Source: Symsagittifera roscoffensis (lineage: Eukaryota; Xenacoelomorpha; Acoela; Convolutidae). Taken from it: a stretch of DNA of 64,000 nucleotides. Under the pieces are notes generated by a model. The model saw nothing but the letters and a program-made list of their open reading frames with translations, was not told the DNA's origin and ran no database searches. How positions within the stretch are numbered: position 1 is the first letter of the stretch; the number at the start of each line of letters is the position of its first letter. Position numbers and translations under genes: made by a program. Below are positions 1-10,222 of this stretch, one piece after another. Location: positions 49,484,962 through 49,548,961 of the forward strand of contig NC_087062.1 of assembly GCF_963678635.1 (NCBI RefSeq), in the 5' to 3' direction.

Positions 1-585
1 ATAACATAACACGTCCTACACTCAACTTACACTCAGCCTATACTCAAATAAAAATTTCTTATATAAATACACTTGTATATACAGATTACGTGTATCAATG
101 CATACAGCTCCCGCGGATGCAGTCATCCTCGGTTTGGGTCGTATACTGGAAGCAAGAGCTCCCTCACCTCTCTTTCCACGAGGAAGCCTCTCAGACTCGT
201 CAAGGAAAAGACCAAGTTTTTAAGGTCCACATGCTGTTTCTTTGTCGCCCTCGTCACCAAGAAGAATAAGTACTTTCCTGGTATTTGCGAAGCCGCTGGA
301 GGCAAGGCTGCTACACCTACTATTCCTGATCTTTGCTTTGCTTCCACAGGAATTCTATGTTTTTATGTTCTCTTTTAAAATCTACTGCTAACGCTGTCCT
401 AAACCTCATGTCCACTGTGATTGAAATCACACATGTCATATTTGTGAGTATAAAATTGCTATCTGTTAGTATTATGCTACTTGAGTATTCATTTGGCAGG
501 TTCAAACATGACTCTACTACTCTATCTAAAACCGATTCTTTAGGATCCTCGCCTGATTCTGCTTCTAAGTCACCTGTTTCTCTTG
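1..585. other. left edge, no gene recognised
   Basis: I see no convincing coding region. Short ORFs exist on both strands but lack recognisable motifs. It lies beyond the C-terminal end of the decayed minus-strand ORF that follows, and may be the 3' flank of that element or host DNA. Confidence 0.4.
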
Positions 586-3065
586 CTATTTTAAATTTTT
601 TTTTATTAATAATTTTTCAGTGTGGGTAAGTCCTACCCCCACTCCCCGGACAAAAATATCCATCGACGTCCCTGTCGATCGCATACCGGATATTATGTTG
701 AGATTGGTCGCAGGATCGATTGATTGCCCTTCCTGGGCTACCCATGAAGAATTATTCCTGTCATTTTCTATGTATTTCATGCGCCAGGTCCAATTCCGCC
801 CTTTCTTCTTCAAATCTTCCGGGTTTCAGTGTAGGTGTATTGGTGATTCGTCTCCTCGTCGATTCATCCGTGTACGCAAACTGCGTGTTTTGCATTACGG
901 TAGCAATCCTGCCCACAAAGCATGGGTCCAAAGAACGCGAATGTTACTGCAGGACAGTATATAACCGTCATAAATTCCGTGGTTTCTCTTATTAAGGCTA
1001 AGGGAACGGTCCTCATAGCCAGGCTCAAATCAGTCAAAAGGGGCATACCTCCTGCATGACGTCGCACATCTTCTTCCTTTTCAATCGTTTCGTCTTCTCC
1101 TGTTCCAAAGCGATTCTGCTGTAGAAGGTGTTGGATTAAGGTGTGTCTCAGATCCCTTACTTTGGTCCATGAGTCGGTGGATCTCTTCATAACAAATCTC
1201 CTTGCGTTTTCTTTCATTTGTTCAGGATAGCAGGTCAAAATCATCAACACTCCCAAGTTCCCATGGATGATCGCAATTAGTGTCAGGAGTCCGTCCAGTC
1301 GCAGGTTCTGCAATCCCTCGGTGAGCAGTAGCACTGGTCCTTTCACGAAATTCTCCGCTCCAAATATCACGAACAACGCCAGGATCACTACTATCGATGA
1401 TTCTGTTACTGCGTGGAGGATTTCTTTTATCAGGTATCGAGAGAGTCCGGGTTAGACTTTCGCCAGGAAGGACGCGGTCCATCCTGCTCCTAACCCTTTT
1501 AACAAGCTGTCAGTTCTATCGTAGCCTTCTTCTCTGCATAGATTCTGCGTCCACAAAGTTTCAAGAGTAACTTGGCACATCCTATTCACGAATTCAGCTG
1601 ACTTTTTCTCTGCATTCTCCGCTAAGTTCAACTCCTCCACCAGGTAGGCATGAATCTTCTTAATCATCACCGGGCCTCGCTAGAAAGCGTCCGCGCCCAA
1701 TGCTGCTACTCGAGGAGTCAAGTGCAGCCACTTGTTGGCCTCTGGCTTCGTTCGAAAAACCATCGCTTTCAAGTGAGCTTTCGTCTCTTTGGAGTTCTGC
1801 CTCTTCTCTTATTCCTCCTTTATCTCCATTCCTCTGAACAACAAGTCATTGGACATCGCCTCTATCACTCGATGGTTATCGTTGATTCCTGGCTTTAATT
1901 TGAGCTGCTTGCTGAAATTGGACAGTTTCAACCCCAACACCTCATCCAGTACTAGCATGTTTAGTGTATGCTCTTTAAAACCTCTCATGGCGTTTGAGAT
2001 GTCCGACCATATTGACGGCAATTCGGTGAAGATATGATCACATCACACTTCCCTTCTGAGAGTAATGGCACCATTGCGTACACGAATTTCAATCCATCCG
2101 GGAGACAACGCAAATATTCCGAAACAACGCAAATACCGCTTTTGGTGTCATCTTGGTGAATGCTCCTTCTTAAGTGTATCCGTTATCTCGCCCATTGATT
2201 CTAGAATATCTTTGGTTGCTGGCCAAACTGCATCTTCCGCCGTTTTAGGCTCTCTGAGTCTGCTCAGGAAACCCCTACTATGCAAGTGGTCGTTTATGCC
2301 AGCAAACACAATCGTGATCGGGTTCATTTCAGTTTGTCGTTGGACCCCGATTGCCACTGATACAGACTGCATCAAGTCCAAGTCGATTGCCGCCATCATT
2401 ATCACTTCAGACCAGAAAAGGACTTGGAGTTCGCTACCACCAAAATCTTGGCCTTCCTCATCTCTGATTTATCGTACGCCGCAGAGATAGTCTCGTCCTT
2501 CCGGTTCACCATATCTCTTAACATCGCCTACTTGCTTTGGGTAAGCCCCTTTTTTACGTGAGATGGAGGTGTTCGTACTTGTTTGAACAGCTTCACATGC
2601 TGTCCTAATGGTGTCCTGGTCATCAGAAATCTTCCTGGTCTTTTTTATTCGATTTCCTTCCCTGTGGTTCATTCTCAGGTCCTGCAAAGGTCTGGCATTC
2701 ACTGGACCCATGGTGTTATTTGAGGGCAGTCCCTCAAGATCAGCAAATCGTAATGCCGTCGTGGATCTAAAGTTGATGTCAGCTGCTTTCAACCAGTCCA
2801 CTCGCACGATCGAGTATAGCCTATTCACAGATAACCTAGCTCTATTCACAATCCTTGTCGCGTCGGCTGCAAACATCACCATTTGAAGATTCAATTTCTT
2901 TAGGTCTTGTTTGCAGACATGCCAGGGGGAAGGTATGGGTCTCGACGACACAAAGAACCCCTGTCTGGTCGTCGCTCTTCTCGGCCTGTACCCGTTGTTT
3001 CTGACCTCGAGGTGCCTGACTTCGTATCCGTTGTCGAGTTAACACGTCCTAATCCCCTCCACGGA
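586..3065 (-). pseudogene. decayed third ORF of the SGNH-type element
   Basis: Reading the minus strand from about 3065 down to about 586, protein-like segments follow one another in different frames: about 2951-2469, 2405-2148 (contains ITIVFAGINDHLHSRGFLSR), 2021-1809, 1670-1452 and 1388-864. The colinear order with frame changes is what a single long ORF looks like after many indels. It lies directly downstream of the SGNH-like ORF in the same orientation. The GINDH segment resembles the GxND block of SGNH-type hydrolases, so this could be a second hydrolase-like protein. I recall similar proteins from nematode genomes, but that is memory only. The function is unknown and no intact frame remains. 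Confidence 0.45.
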
Positions 3066-3306
3066 TGAGTAGTCCTTCTCAATGGAGCTTCGCCCAGTCA
3101 ATTCAGACGTCCGTTCTTTGCCCCGGCTCACTGGAGCTCTATGGCACCTGCAGCACTGCTGCGACTGATCCCAGACCTGTCTCTAGATTAGGAGGCACAA
3201 AGGTCGAAATTGGCGGCTCATTCGCTGTTTCCTCCATCCTCAGCACTCCTGTATCAAAGAGTTTGACCTCTAGTTCGTCCAGTTGCTCCTGGAAGACGCG
3301 ATTTAT

Positions 3307-3951
3307 CTAGGTTTGTCCCTCCATTCTGTCAAAATGGACTCCATCTGTAGTGAATCTGGCCTGATCCATGGCTCTCAGCTCATGCTCTAAATCCATCAGG
3401 ATCATCCGCACAGCATTGCAACTCGCCAGATTTCTCACTCTGTTATTCCATCTGATGACCTTTTCATTGTGCTTCCTTCCCGTCGGTGTTAACGTTCTCG
3501 TGCTCATCGGAGCAGTGCAGACGGTCAGTACCGCGCAGTTGAATTTCTGCCAGATAGCGGTAAATAGGCATAACATCATTGATTCCCATTGAGCTTCTTC
3601 CTCGTCCGAGCTCCTGGAAAAACTATTCGTACCTATTAAGATCATTATAATTGGAATTCTTCCTGGGTTCATCAGTTCCATCAATCGATACAGCTGGGCT
3701 ATCGTGGCGCATCCAAAGGCCATCACTGTGGTGATCCACGAGGTCCTCAAGTTTTGCAGAACTCTCACCAAATTGTTGTCCAGTATTAAATGCGATGTCC
3801 CGAGCGGCGGTTGCTGCATGTTTACTGCCAGACTCCAAGTCGATCGATTGAAACATGATCGCATGTCCGTGTCCGGAACTCCAGTAACGTTGTTGTTCAC
3901 CTGGTTGTTTTTCTGCCCATCAAACGCTCGGGACATTTTTTTCATCGGCAT
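3307..3951 (-). CDS. SGNH-hydrolase-like protein, copy 1
   Basis: 214 aa. The order of blocks fits the SGNH (GDSL-like) hydrolase fold. A first block LILDNNLVRVLQNL sits near residues 56-70, where families normally carry Gly-Asp-Ser. Then come MAFGCAT near 78, a GxN block IMILIGTNSFSR near 102, and a C-terminal DGVHFDRMEG near 204-213 supplying the Asp-x-x-His-like pair. The expected nucleophile serine is replaced (LDNN), so hydrolase activity is doubtful. Related domains are known in ORF1 of CR1-type LINEs and in some tyrosine-recombinase retroelements, which supports a mobile-element origin. It starts inside the end of the coiled-coil ORF (10-bp overlap), implying coupled expression. Confidence 0.6.
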   Translation of the reverse strand: MPMKKMSRAFDGQKNNQVNNNVTGVPDTDMRSCFNRSTWSLAVNMQQPPLGTSHLILDNNLVRVLQNLRTSWITTVMAFGCATIAQLYRLMELMNPGRIPIIMILIGTNSFSRSSDEEEAQWESMMLCLFTAIWQKFNCAVLTVCTAPMSTRTLTPTGRKHNEKVIRWNNRVRNLASCNAVRMILMDLEHELRAMDQARFTTDGVHFDRMEGQT

Positions 3952-4889
3952 TTTCTTATCTTCTTGTCCGCAACTTTCGAGGTAGTCTTTGTCGGTCTCG
4001 TTGTGGTGTCAGCTCCCGTTTTTCTCTTAGTTTCTTGGGAGAGCTCCATTCTGCCGGTATTGTCGATCGTTCCATAGGGTGCACTCACGGCTACAAGTCG
4101 TCCACCCGTTTCTGTCAGCTTTTGCACTGTCTGTTCCACGACCGGGTCACCTAGGGTATCACTCGGGTCCGGGGTTGTTACCCTGCCGGCTGCTATCGGA
4201 ACTCGTACTTCTGTCGTTTGACTAAGTTCGCGAGGCGTTAGAAGCTCCATCGGGGACTGCCCACGAGGAACATCCCTTGCGGGTATTGTTTTTTCCACTG
4301 CTGTCGTCAATGCCAGCGGCTCCGATCGCTCCTTATATTCTCGCCTCAAACGTTCTATTTCCTCGCCCTTCTTCTTATTGCAATCCTCAAACAGTCTTTT
4401 CCACATATCTCTGTCTTCTTCAACACTGAGCAAATTCTTGGTCACTTGATCCAGTTCTTTCTTTGTTTCTTTTAGATCTTGTAGATCTTGCATCGTCTCA
4501 TTAGTTTGGACTTCTTCTTCTACTCTCGCCCTCTTTGGTGGCACAGCTGCTCTCAATTGTGAACTAGACGAGGCTGCCTCGCTGTTCATCTCCTGATGCA
4601 TCCTTCTCAATACAGGCCTAGGCTTGGTTGGGAGAGGCATCTCACCCGGTTGGTAGGTCCTGGAACTTCCCAATCCAGGCTCGTTCGCCAAGTCACTTCC
4701 CGAGAGAGCCCTGTTTCTACAACTCATTACCCTCATGCTTGGACGGTGTAGTACTTCTTGTTGTCCATGTGCTGCCATCAATAAGACTTCCGTGGGGCGG
4801 TCCCCACGGTTATTGTGCCCTAAGATGTTTGTCAAGGCGACCGGCAACATGACTACCTCTGGGTCCTCCAGAGCGAAGTCTCGATCCAT
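3942..4889 (-). CDS. coiled-coil ORF upstream of SGNH-like ORF, copy 1
   Basis: 315 aa. The middle (about residues 125-190) is strongly heptad-like and charged (ETKKELDQVTKNLL, then EEDRDMWKRLFEDCNKKKGE), typical of a trimeric or dimeric coiled coil such as those in ORF1/Gag-like proteins. The flanks are Pro/Ser/Thr-rich and probably disordered. The C-terminus is Lys/Arg-rich (KKIRKCR), a possible nucleic-acid-binding tail. Just upstream a short open stretch beginning MDNFDLNELMDLAEANG (ATG at 4933-4935) is in another frame, so the true N-terminus may be longer and this copy frameshifted. The role is inferred as a structural partner of the following ORF; no family is assigned. Confidence 0.5.
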   Translation of the reverse strand: MDRDFALEDPEVVMLPVALTNILGHNNRGDRPTEVLLMAAHGQQEVLHRPSMRVMSCRNRALSGSDLANEPGLGSSRTYQPGEMPLPTKPRPVLRRMHQEMNSEAASSSSQLRAAVPPKRARVEEEVQTNETMQDLQDLKETKKELDQVTKNLLSVEEDRDMWKRLFEDCNKKKGEEIERLRREYKERSEPLALTTAVEKTIPARDVPRGQSPMELLTPRELSQTTEVRVPIAAGRVTTPDPSDTLGDPVVEQTVQKLTETGGRLVAVSAPYGTIDNTGRMELSQETKRKTGADTTTRPTKTTSKVADKKIRKCR

Positions 4890-5217
4890 TAGCCTCCGCT
4901 AGGTCCATCAGTTCATTCAAGTCGAAGTTATCCATTTCATTAGATTCGGTTTGATTATCAGTTTGCACAATTGAAATCTGATGAATAATTAAATGATCAA
5001 TCAGGATTTAGAAAAGAGGTCAAGAGTATCACATTTGTCAATATTACTCCAGATTTTGTTTGAAAATTAATTTAAGTGTTTTTTTACTAAAAAATGATTT
5101 TTTAAAATTGTTTGACAATGCAGCAAAAACCATTACGCTGTAATATTTTGCTGCTCAAATTATTCTACGTATCAAAAAGGGCTAGTGAAATTAACCTGCT
5201 GCTTTAAAATCTGAATG
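4890..5217. other. non-coding upstream of the coiled-coil ORF, copy 1
   Basis: Apart from a 41-codon minus-strand frame starting at 4935 (a probable displaced N-terminus of the coiled-coil ORF), this is AT-rich sequence with T and A runs. No promoter or terminal repeat could be recognised. Confidence 0.4.
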
Positions 5218-5672
5218 GTGTCCTGGTCATCAGAAATCTTCCTGGTCTTTTTTATTCGATTTCCTTCCCTGTGGTTCATTCTCAGGTCCTGCAAAGGTCT
5301 GGCATTCACTGGACCCATGGTGTTATTTGAGGGCAGTCCCTCAAGATCAGCAAATCGTAATGCCGTCGTGGATCTAAAGTTGATGTCAGCTGCTTTCAAC
5401 CAGTCCACTCGCACGATCGAGTATAGCCTATTCACAGATAACCTAGCTCTATTCACAATCCTTGTCGCGTCGGCTGCAAACATCACCATTTGAAGATTCA
5501 ATTTCTTTAGGTCTTGTTTGCAGACATGCCAGGGGGAAGGTATGGGTCTCGACGACACAAAGAACCCCTGTCTGGTCGTCGCTCTTCTCGGCCTGTACCC
5601 GTTGTTTCTGACCTCGAGGTGCCTGACTTCGTATCCGTTGTCGAGTTAACACGTCCTAATCCCCTCCACGGA
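5218..5672 (-). pseudogene. N-terminal fragment of the third ORF, copy 2
   Basis: Duplicate of the first part of the decayed third ORF (copy of 2611-3065). The joint at 5217/5218 removes everything after the KISDDQDTI segment, and the frame runs into unrelated AT-rich sequence. It cannot encode the full protein. Confidence 0.6.
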
Positions 5673-5913
5673 TGAGTAGTCCTTCTCAATGGAGCTTCGC
5701 CCAGTCAATTCAGACGTCCGTTCTTTGCCCCGGCTCACTGGAGCTCTATGGCACCTGCAGCACTGCTGCGACTGATCCCAGACCTGTCTCTAGATTAGGA
5801 GGCACAAAGGTCGAAATTGGCGGCTCATTCGCTGTTTCCTCCATCCTCAGCACTCCTGTATCAAAGAGTTTGACCTCTAGTTCGTCCAGTTGCTCCTGGA
5901 AGACGCGATTTAT

Positions 5914-6558
5914 CTAGGTTTGTCCCTCCATTCTGTCAAAATGGACTCCATCTGTAGTGAATCTGGCCTGATCCATGGCTCTCAGCTCATGCTCTAAATC
6001 CATCAGGATCATCCGCACAGCATTGCAACTCGCCAGATTTCTCACTCTGTTATTCCATCTGATGACCTTTTCATTGTGCTTCCTTCCCGTCGGTGTTAAC
6101 GTTCTCGTGCTCATCGGAGCAGTGCAGACGGTCAGTACCGCGCAGTTGAATTTCTGCCAGATAGCGGTAAATAGGCATAACATCATTGATTCCCATTGAG
6201 CTTCTTCCTCGTCCGAGCTCCTGGAAAAACTATTCGTACCTATTAAGATCATTATAATTGGAATTCTTCCTGGGTTCATCAGTTCCATCAATCGATACAG
6301 CTGGGCTATCGTGGCGCATCCAAAGGCCATCACTGTGGTGATCCACGAGGTCCTCAAGTTTTGCAGAACTCTCACCAAATTGTTGTCCAGTATTAAATGC
6401 GATGTCCCGAGCGGCGGTTGCTGCATGTTTACTGCCAGACTCCAAGTCGATCGATTGAAACATGATCGCATGTCCGTGTCCGGAACTCCAGTAACGTTGT
6501 TGTTCACCTGGTTGTTTTTCTGCCCATCAAACGCTCGGGACATTTTTTTCATCGGCAT
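5914..6558 (-). CDS. SGNH-hydrolase-like protein, copy 2
   Basis: Identical at the protein level to the ORF at 3307-3951, displaced by 2607 bp. It has the same block order (FGCAT, GTNS, DGVH) and the same replacement of the nucleophile position (LDNN). The identical lesion shows the change preceded the duplication. Confidence 0.6.
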   Translation of the reverse strand: MPMKKMSRAFDGQKNNQVNNNVTGVPDTDMRSCFNRSTWSLAVNMQQPPLGTSHLILDNNLVRVLQNLRTSWITTVMAFGCATIAQLYRLMELMNPGRIPIIMILIGTNSFSRSSDEEEAQWESMMLCLFTAIWQKFNCAVLTVCTAPMSTRTLTPTGRKHNEKVIRWNNRVRNLASCNAVRMILMDLEHELRAMDQARFTTDGVHFDRMEGQT

Positions 6559-7496
6559 TTTCTTATCTTCTTGTCCGCAACTTTCGAGGTAGTCTTTGTC
6601 GGTCTCGTTGTGGTGTCAGCTCCCGTTTTTCTCTTAGTTTCTTGGGAGAGCTCCATTCTGCCGGTATTGTCGATCGTTCCATAGGGTGCACTCACGGCTA
6701 CAAGTCGTCCACCCGTTTCTGTCAGCTTTTGCACTGTCTGTTCCACGACCGGGTCACCTAGGGTATCACTCGGGTCCGGGGTTGTTACCCTGCCGGCTGC
6801 TATCGGAACTCGTACTTCTGTCGTTTGACTAAGTTCGCGAGGCGTTAGAAGCTCCATCGGGGACTGCCCACGAGGAACATCCCTTGCGGGTATTGTTTTT
6901 TCCACTGCTGTCGTCAATGCCAGCGGCTCCGATCGCTCCTTATATTCTCGCCTCAAACGTTCTATTTCCTCGCCCTTCTTCTTATTGCAATCCTCAAACA
7001 GTCTTTTCCACATATCTCTGTCTTCTTCAACACTGAGCAAATTCTTGGTCACTTGATCCAGTTCTTTCTTTGTTTCTTTTAGATCTTGTAGATCTTGCAT
7101 CGTCTCATTAGTTTGGACTTCTTCTTCTACTCTCGCCCTCTTTGGTGGCACAGCTGCTCTCAATTGTGAACTAGACGAGGCTGCCTCGCTGTTCATCTCC
7201 TGATGCATCCTTCTCAATACAGGCCTAGGCTTGGTTGGGAGAGGCATCTCACCCGGTTGGTAGGTCCTGGAACTTCCCAATCCAGGCTCGTTCGCCAAGT
7301 CACTTCCCGAGAGAGCCCTGTTTCTACAACTCATTACCCTCATGCTTGGACGGTGTAGTACTTCTTGTTGTCCATGTGCTGCCATCAATAAGACTTCCGT
7401 GGGGCGGTCCCCACGGTTATTGTGCCCTAAGATGTTTGTCAAGGCGACCGGCAACATGACTACCTCTGGGTCCTCCAGAGCGAAGTCTCGATCCAT
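6549..7496 (-). CDS. coiled-coil ORF, copy 2
   Basis: Identical 315-aa duplicate of 3942-4889, with the central charged coiled coil and basic C-terminus. It overlaps the next ORF by 10 bp exactly as in copy 1. The upstream MDNFDLNEL frame is also duplicated. Confidence 0.5.
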   Translation of the reverse strand: MDRDFALEDPEVVMLPVALTNILGHNNRGDRPTEVLLMAAHGQQEVLHRPSMRVMSCRNRALSGSDLANEPGLGSSRTYQPGEMPLPTKPRPVLRRMHQEMNSEAASSSSQLRAAVPPKRARVEEEVQTNETMQDLQDLKETKKELDQVTKNLLSVEEDRDMWKRLFEDCNKKKGEEIERLRREYKERSEPLALTTAVEKTIPARDVPRGQSPMELLTPRELSQTTEVRVPIAAGRVTTPDPSDTLGDPVVEQTVQKLTETGGRLVAVSAPYGTIDNTGRMELSQETKRKTGADTTTRPTKTTSKVADKKIRKCR

Positions 7497-7824
7497 TAGC
7501 CTCCGCTAGGTCCATCAGTTCATTCAAGTCGAAGTTATCCATTTCATTAGATTCGGTTTGATTATCAGTTTGCACAATTGAAATCTGATGAATAATTAAA
7601 TGATCAATCAGGATTTAGAAAAGAGGTCAAGAGTATCACATTTGTCAATATTACTCCAGATTTTGTTTGAAAATTAATTTAAGTGTTTTTTTACTAAAAA
7701 ATGATTTTTTAAAATTGTTTGACAATGCAGCAAAAACCATTACGCTGTAATATTTTGCTGCTCAAATTATTCTACGTATCAAAAAGGGCTAGTGAAATTA
7801 ACCTGCTGCTTTAAAATCTGAATG
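7497..7824. other. non-coding, copy 2 of 4890-5217
   Basis: Duplicate of the AT-rich segment upstream of the coiled-coil ORF. It abuts the RING exon's acceptor-like sequence, so it may lie in an intron or 5' flank of that gene. Confidence 0.4.
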
Positions 7825-7830
7825 TTTCAG

Positions 7831-7955
7831 TGAAACAAATGGCCTGTGCAAACAGCTCAAACAACCAAACGAGCAGCGAAGTTTTAGTTTGTGCCATTTG
7901 CACAGACATTAAAACTAATCCTCGAACTTTACTTTGTGGCCATTCTTATTGCGGG
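7831..7955 (+). pseudogene. RING-finger (C3HC4-type) exon start, truncated by an insertion
   Basis: A TTTCAG acceptor-like sequence ends at 7830. An ATG follows at 7839, giving MACANSSNNQTSSE and then VCAICTDIKTNPRTLLCGHS-YC. This is the first half of a C3HC4 RING: Cys-x2-Cys, then Cys-x-His-x2-Cys with the usual LxCGHxYC. RING proteins are typically E3 ubiquitin ligases, with this motif at the N-terminus in TRIM-like proteins. After GHSYC the sequence becomes the antisense of a Ty3 integrase C-terminus, so the last zinc ligands are absent. I found no continuation of the RING on the far side of the element. It is probably a host gene broken by insertion or rearrangement, or a pseudogene fragment. 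Confidence 0.65.
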
Positions 7956-9698
7956 CCTCAAATCAATCTCAAAGCAAATCTCTTTTGTTTTCCCGCTGCT
8001 CTCAGTTATTGTGTTTATCGGAATGGCGTTGCCGAATGCATTTGTCAGCCCCGATTGGCTATTTCGAGTGGACTTTCTTTGTGGTTCTGGTAGTGTTGGT
8101 GGTGTTCCCTTTTTCTTCTGACGTTTTGGCGAAGGTGCTATATCCTCTGAAGATGTGGTGGAGTGGTTGTCGTCCGAATGGCTTGATGAAATCTCAAGTG
8201 AAACAAGTGTTGTTGTAGTTGTTGTGGCTTTCTGCATTGGCACCTCTGATTGTAACGTCATCCCTCTCGTTTGTGATTTTGCTGGAGGTCGTCCCCCAGT
8301 TCTCTTTCCAGTAGGATTTGCCTTTCGCTTTGTTGGGCTGCTTGTTTGGTGACGTGGTTGCTTTTTCGTTATTTTCACTGGCAAACCCGTGTTTTCGTCT
8401 TCCTCAAACATTGCGTGATGTGGCGCGTTGGGGTTTTCAATGTCCAAAAAAGGTAGACTTGGTCCAGTTCTCCGTGCGGATTTATACGCAACATAGTCAC
8501 AAAGTCGAGAAGGTCTACAGGGCCCGTAAATTAAAGGGTTTGGTACAAAAGCTGCTCCGCTATTTCTTAATAACTTTGGTTGTTTTCCGAATGTTTGTAC
8601 CCAAGCGGTGTGTGGCGTATATGTTAAGATTTTTCCGTCAATTGTTTTATTTTTTTGTTCAAATGTTTTTGGGTTCTTCACTTTCGTTGCTATCCTAATT
8701 GTTTTCCGAGCCATTTGCTCAATACGTTTCTTAGTATGTGCGTCTATTGTTCTCTGAATCCTTTTGTATCTTACTTTAAGCTTATCTTTCGCTATGTCTA
8801 TAACTTTAAGACCTGCACCTGTTTTCTCTGATGTCGGGGAACTGTGAAGTTTCTTTGGCGTTCGTGGACTTGTTTTGTCTTTCTCTTTAATGGACCATTT
8901 CTTAAGATCGTGCATGATCTCAGCGGATAGGGGCGGCTTTGTTAAGTTCTTTCTATCTAAACATGCATGTTTTGCGTTTTCCCAATTTAAGTTATTTGGT
9001 GTACTGCTTGTTGCAATGTTTGATAATGGAGTGTTTGATTTTCGGTCCATGTGTGCCTCAAATGGTGAAATTTTTGTGACGCCGAGTGGTGTGATCCGCA
9101 ACGTTTTTATTATTTCCGCTACATCCGAAGCTAGTTTGTATGGTGTGTTTGTTTTATCAATTCTCATTACCGCCAACCTGCGCTTTAATATTAGTATCAA
9201 TCGTTCGACTAACTCTATTGCCCTGTGATCGTCAACCGGTGCAAAAAGTAGTTTTATATGATTTGAGTTACAAAAAAGTTGAAATTTCTTTGCTCTGAAT
9301 GTTTGAGCCTGATCACATCTTAATCTCTGTGGTACCCCGTTGTTGGAAATATAGCATTGCTATAACTTAATCGCAATGTCTGCTGTTGTGTTGGAAACAA
9401 CTTTTGCTGTGGGAAACTTTGACCTTTTATCTATAGCAACAAGAATATTAGCATCCTTATTTAGTTCATCTGGGAGGGGTCCTGCGAAATTTAATTGAAC
9501 TTCCTCGTTAGGTTCTACTACCGGTTCCATAAGAAATGAATGTTTTCTTTTTCCTACGATGGGTTTTAAATTTTTACCATGTTCCGTACACTGCTTGCAG
9601 TTTTGTGCCATGTGGTCAATGGTTCGATGTATGAGTGGGAACCATATGTGTTGGCATAGATCCAACATGGCCGCCGATCCAGGATGAGTTAAGTGCAA
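7956..9698 (-). pseudogene. Ty3 integrase, interrupted
   Basis: Starting near 9698, HPGSAAMLDLC and CKQCTEHGK give the HHCC zinc-binding region. LNFAGPLPDE follows as the first catalytic block, but the usual Asp is Asn. A TAG at 9360-9362 interrupts the frame. Beyond it the same frame continues with RCDQAQTFRAKKF (second Asp) and DDHRAIELVERL (catalytic Glu), then a long basic Ser/Thr/Pro-rich C-terminus to the edge of the element. The D-to-N change plus the stop imply no activity. The final residues of the open frame (to 7929) are antisense of the RING exon, so the natural C-terminus and 3' LTR are lost. Confidence 0.8.
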
Positions 9699-10050
9699 GC
9701 TATCCAGAACTGTTTGTCGTAATAGATGGGTATTACTATTCTCTCGTCAATTAGTAGGCTGTCTTCGCGGACGTGGAGCCGAATTCTAATGTTATGCCAG
9801 TATGGTTCATACGAAAATTTCATGGCCTCCCAGTCCCTTTTCTTGACGAAATTGATGAGTGGGCGGAGGTTCCGATCTTTCTTTGTTGCCGCGGCAATGA
9901 ATCGTACTCCCAGCACCTTTTGCAGTTTCTTTCTGAATTGTGGGGTGTCTTCCTCGATTTCTGTAGTCATCGTGGATCTTTCAATTGTTGCCACCACTCC
10001 TTCAGTGATCAGCTCATGGCTGGCCTCGAGTGATGTATTTTCGTCATAGT
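9689..10050 (-). pseudogene. Ty3 pol region before integrase, second copy
   Basis: Encodes FIAAATKKDRNLRPLINF and YEPYWHNIRIRLHVREDSLL, the segment between RNase H and the IN zinc-binding domain in Ty3-type pol. The same segment recurs at 12388-12597, where about 105 bp are missing between two GATCTTTC repeats. Confidence 0.65.
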
Positions 10051-10222
10051 TGAGGGTGCCTCGTTGTGACTTGTCTCCTCCTGTATAGTCTGTGTTGGGT
10101 CCATGCGGCTCACCCAGACTTCATCGTCTGATTTTTGTTCCCCGGAGTTTTGCTTGTGTGGCCGTAGAAATTACTCTGGTCTCGATCTGGCAGAATTTTG
10201 AGTCTTTTGGGTCGGTGATTTT

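Larger units (their letters stand above)
2611..5217. repeat. tandem duplication A, unit 1 (2607 bp)
   Basis: The segment 2611-5217 is followed immediately by a second copy at 5218-7824 with a constant offset of 2607. All ORFs inside translate identically in the two copies, so identity is essentially complete. The bases AATG end the sequence before unit 1, unit 1 itself and unit 2, consistent with a short matching stretch at the joint. This is either a very recent tandem duplication or an assembly join. Confidence 0.95.
5218..7824. repeat. tandem duplication A, unit 2
   Basis: Second copy of 2611-5217. It ends six bases before a splice-acceptor-like AG that opens the RING exon. Its left end truncates the third ORF, which in unit 1 continues leftward to about 586. 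Confidence 0.95.

Noticed and set aside
8155-9228. plus-strand ORFs of 65-126 aa
   Set aside because: Antisense of the Ty3 integrase C-terminus; no independent evidence.
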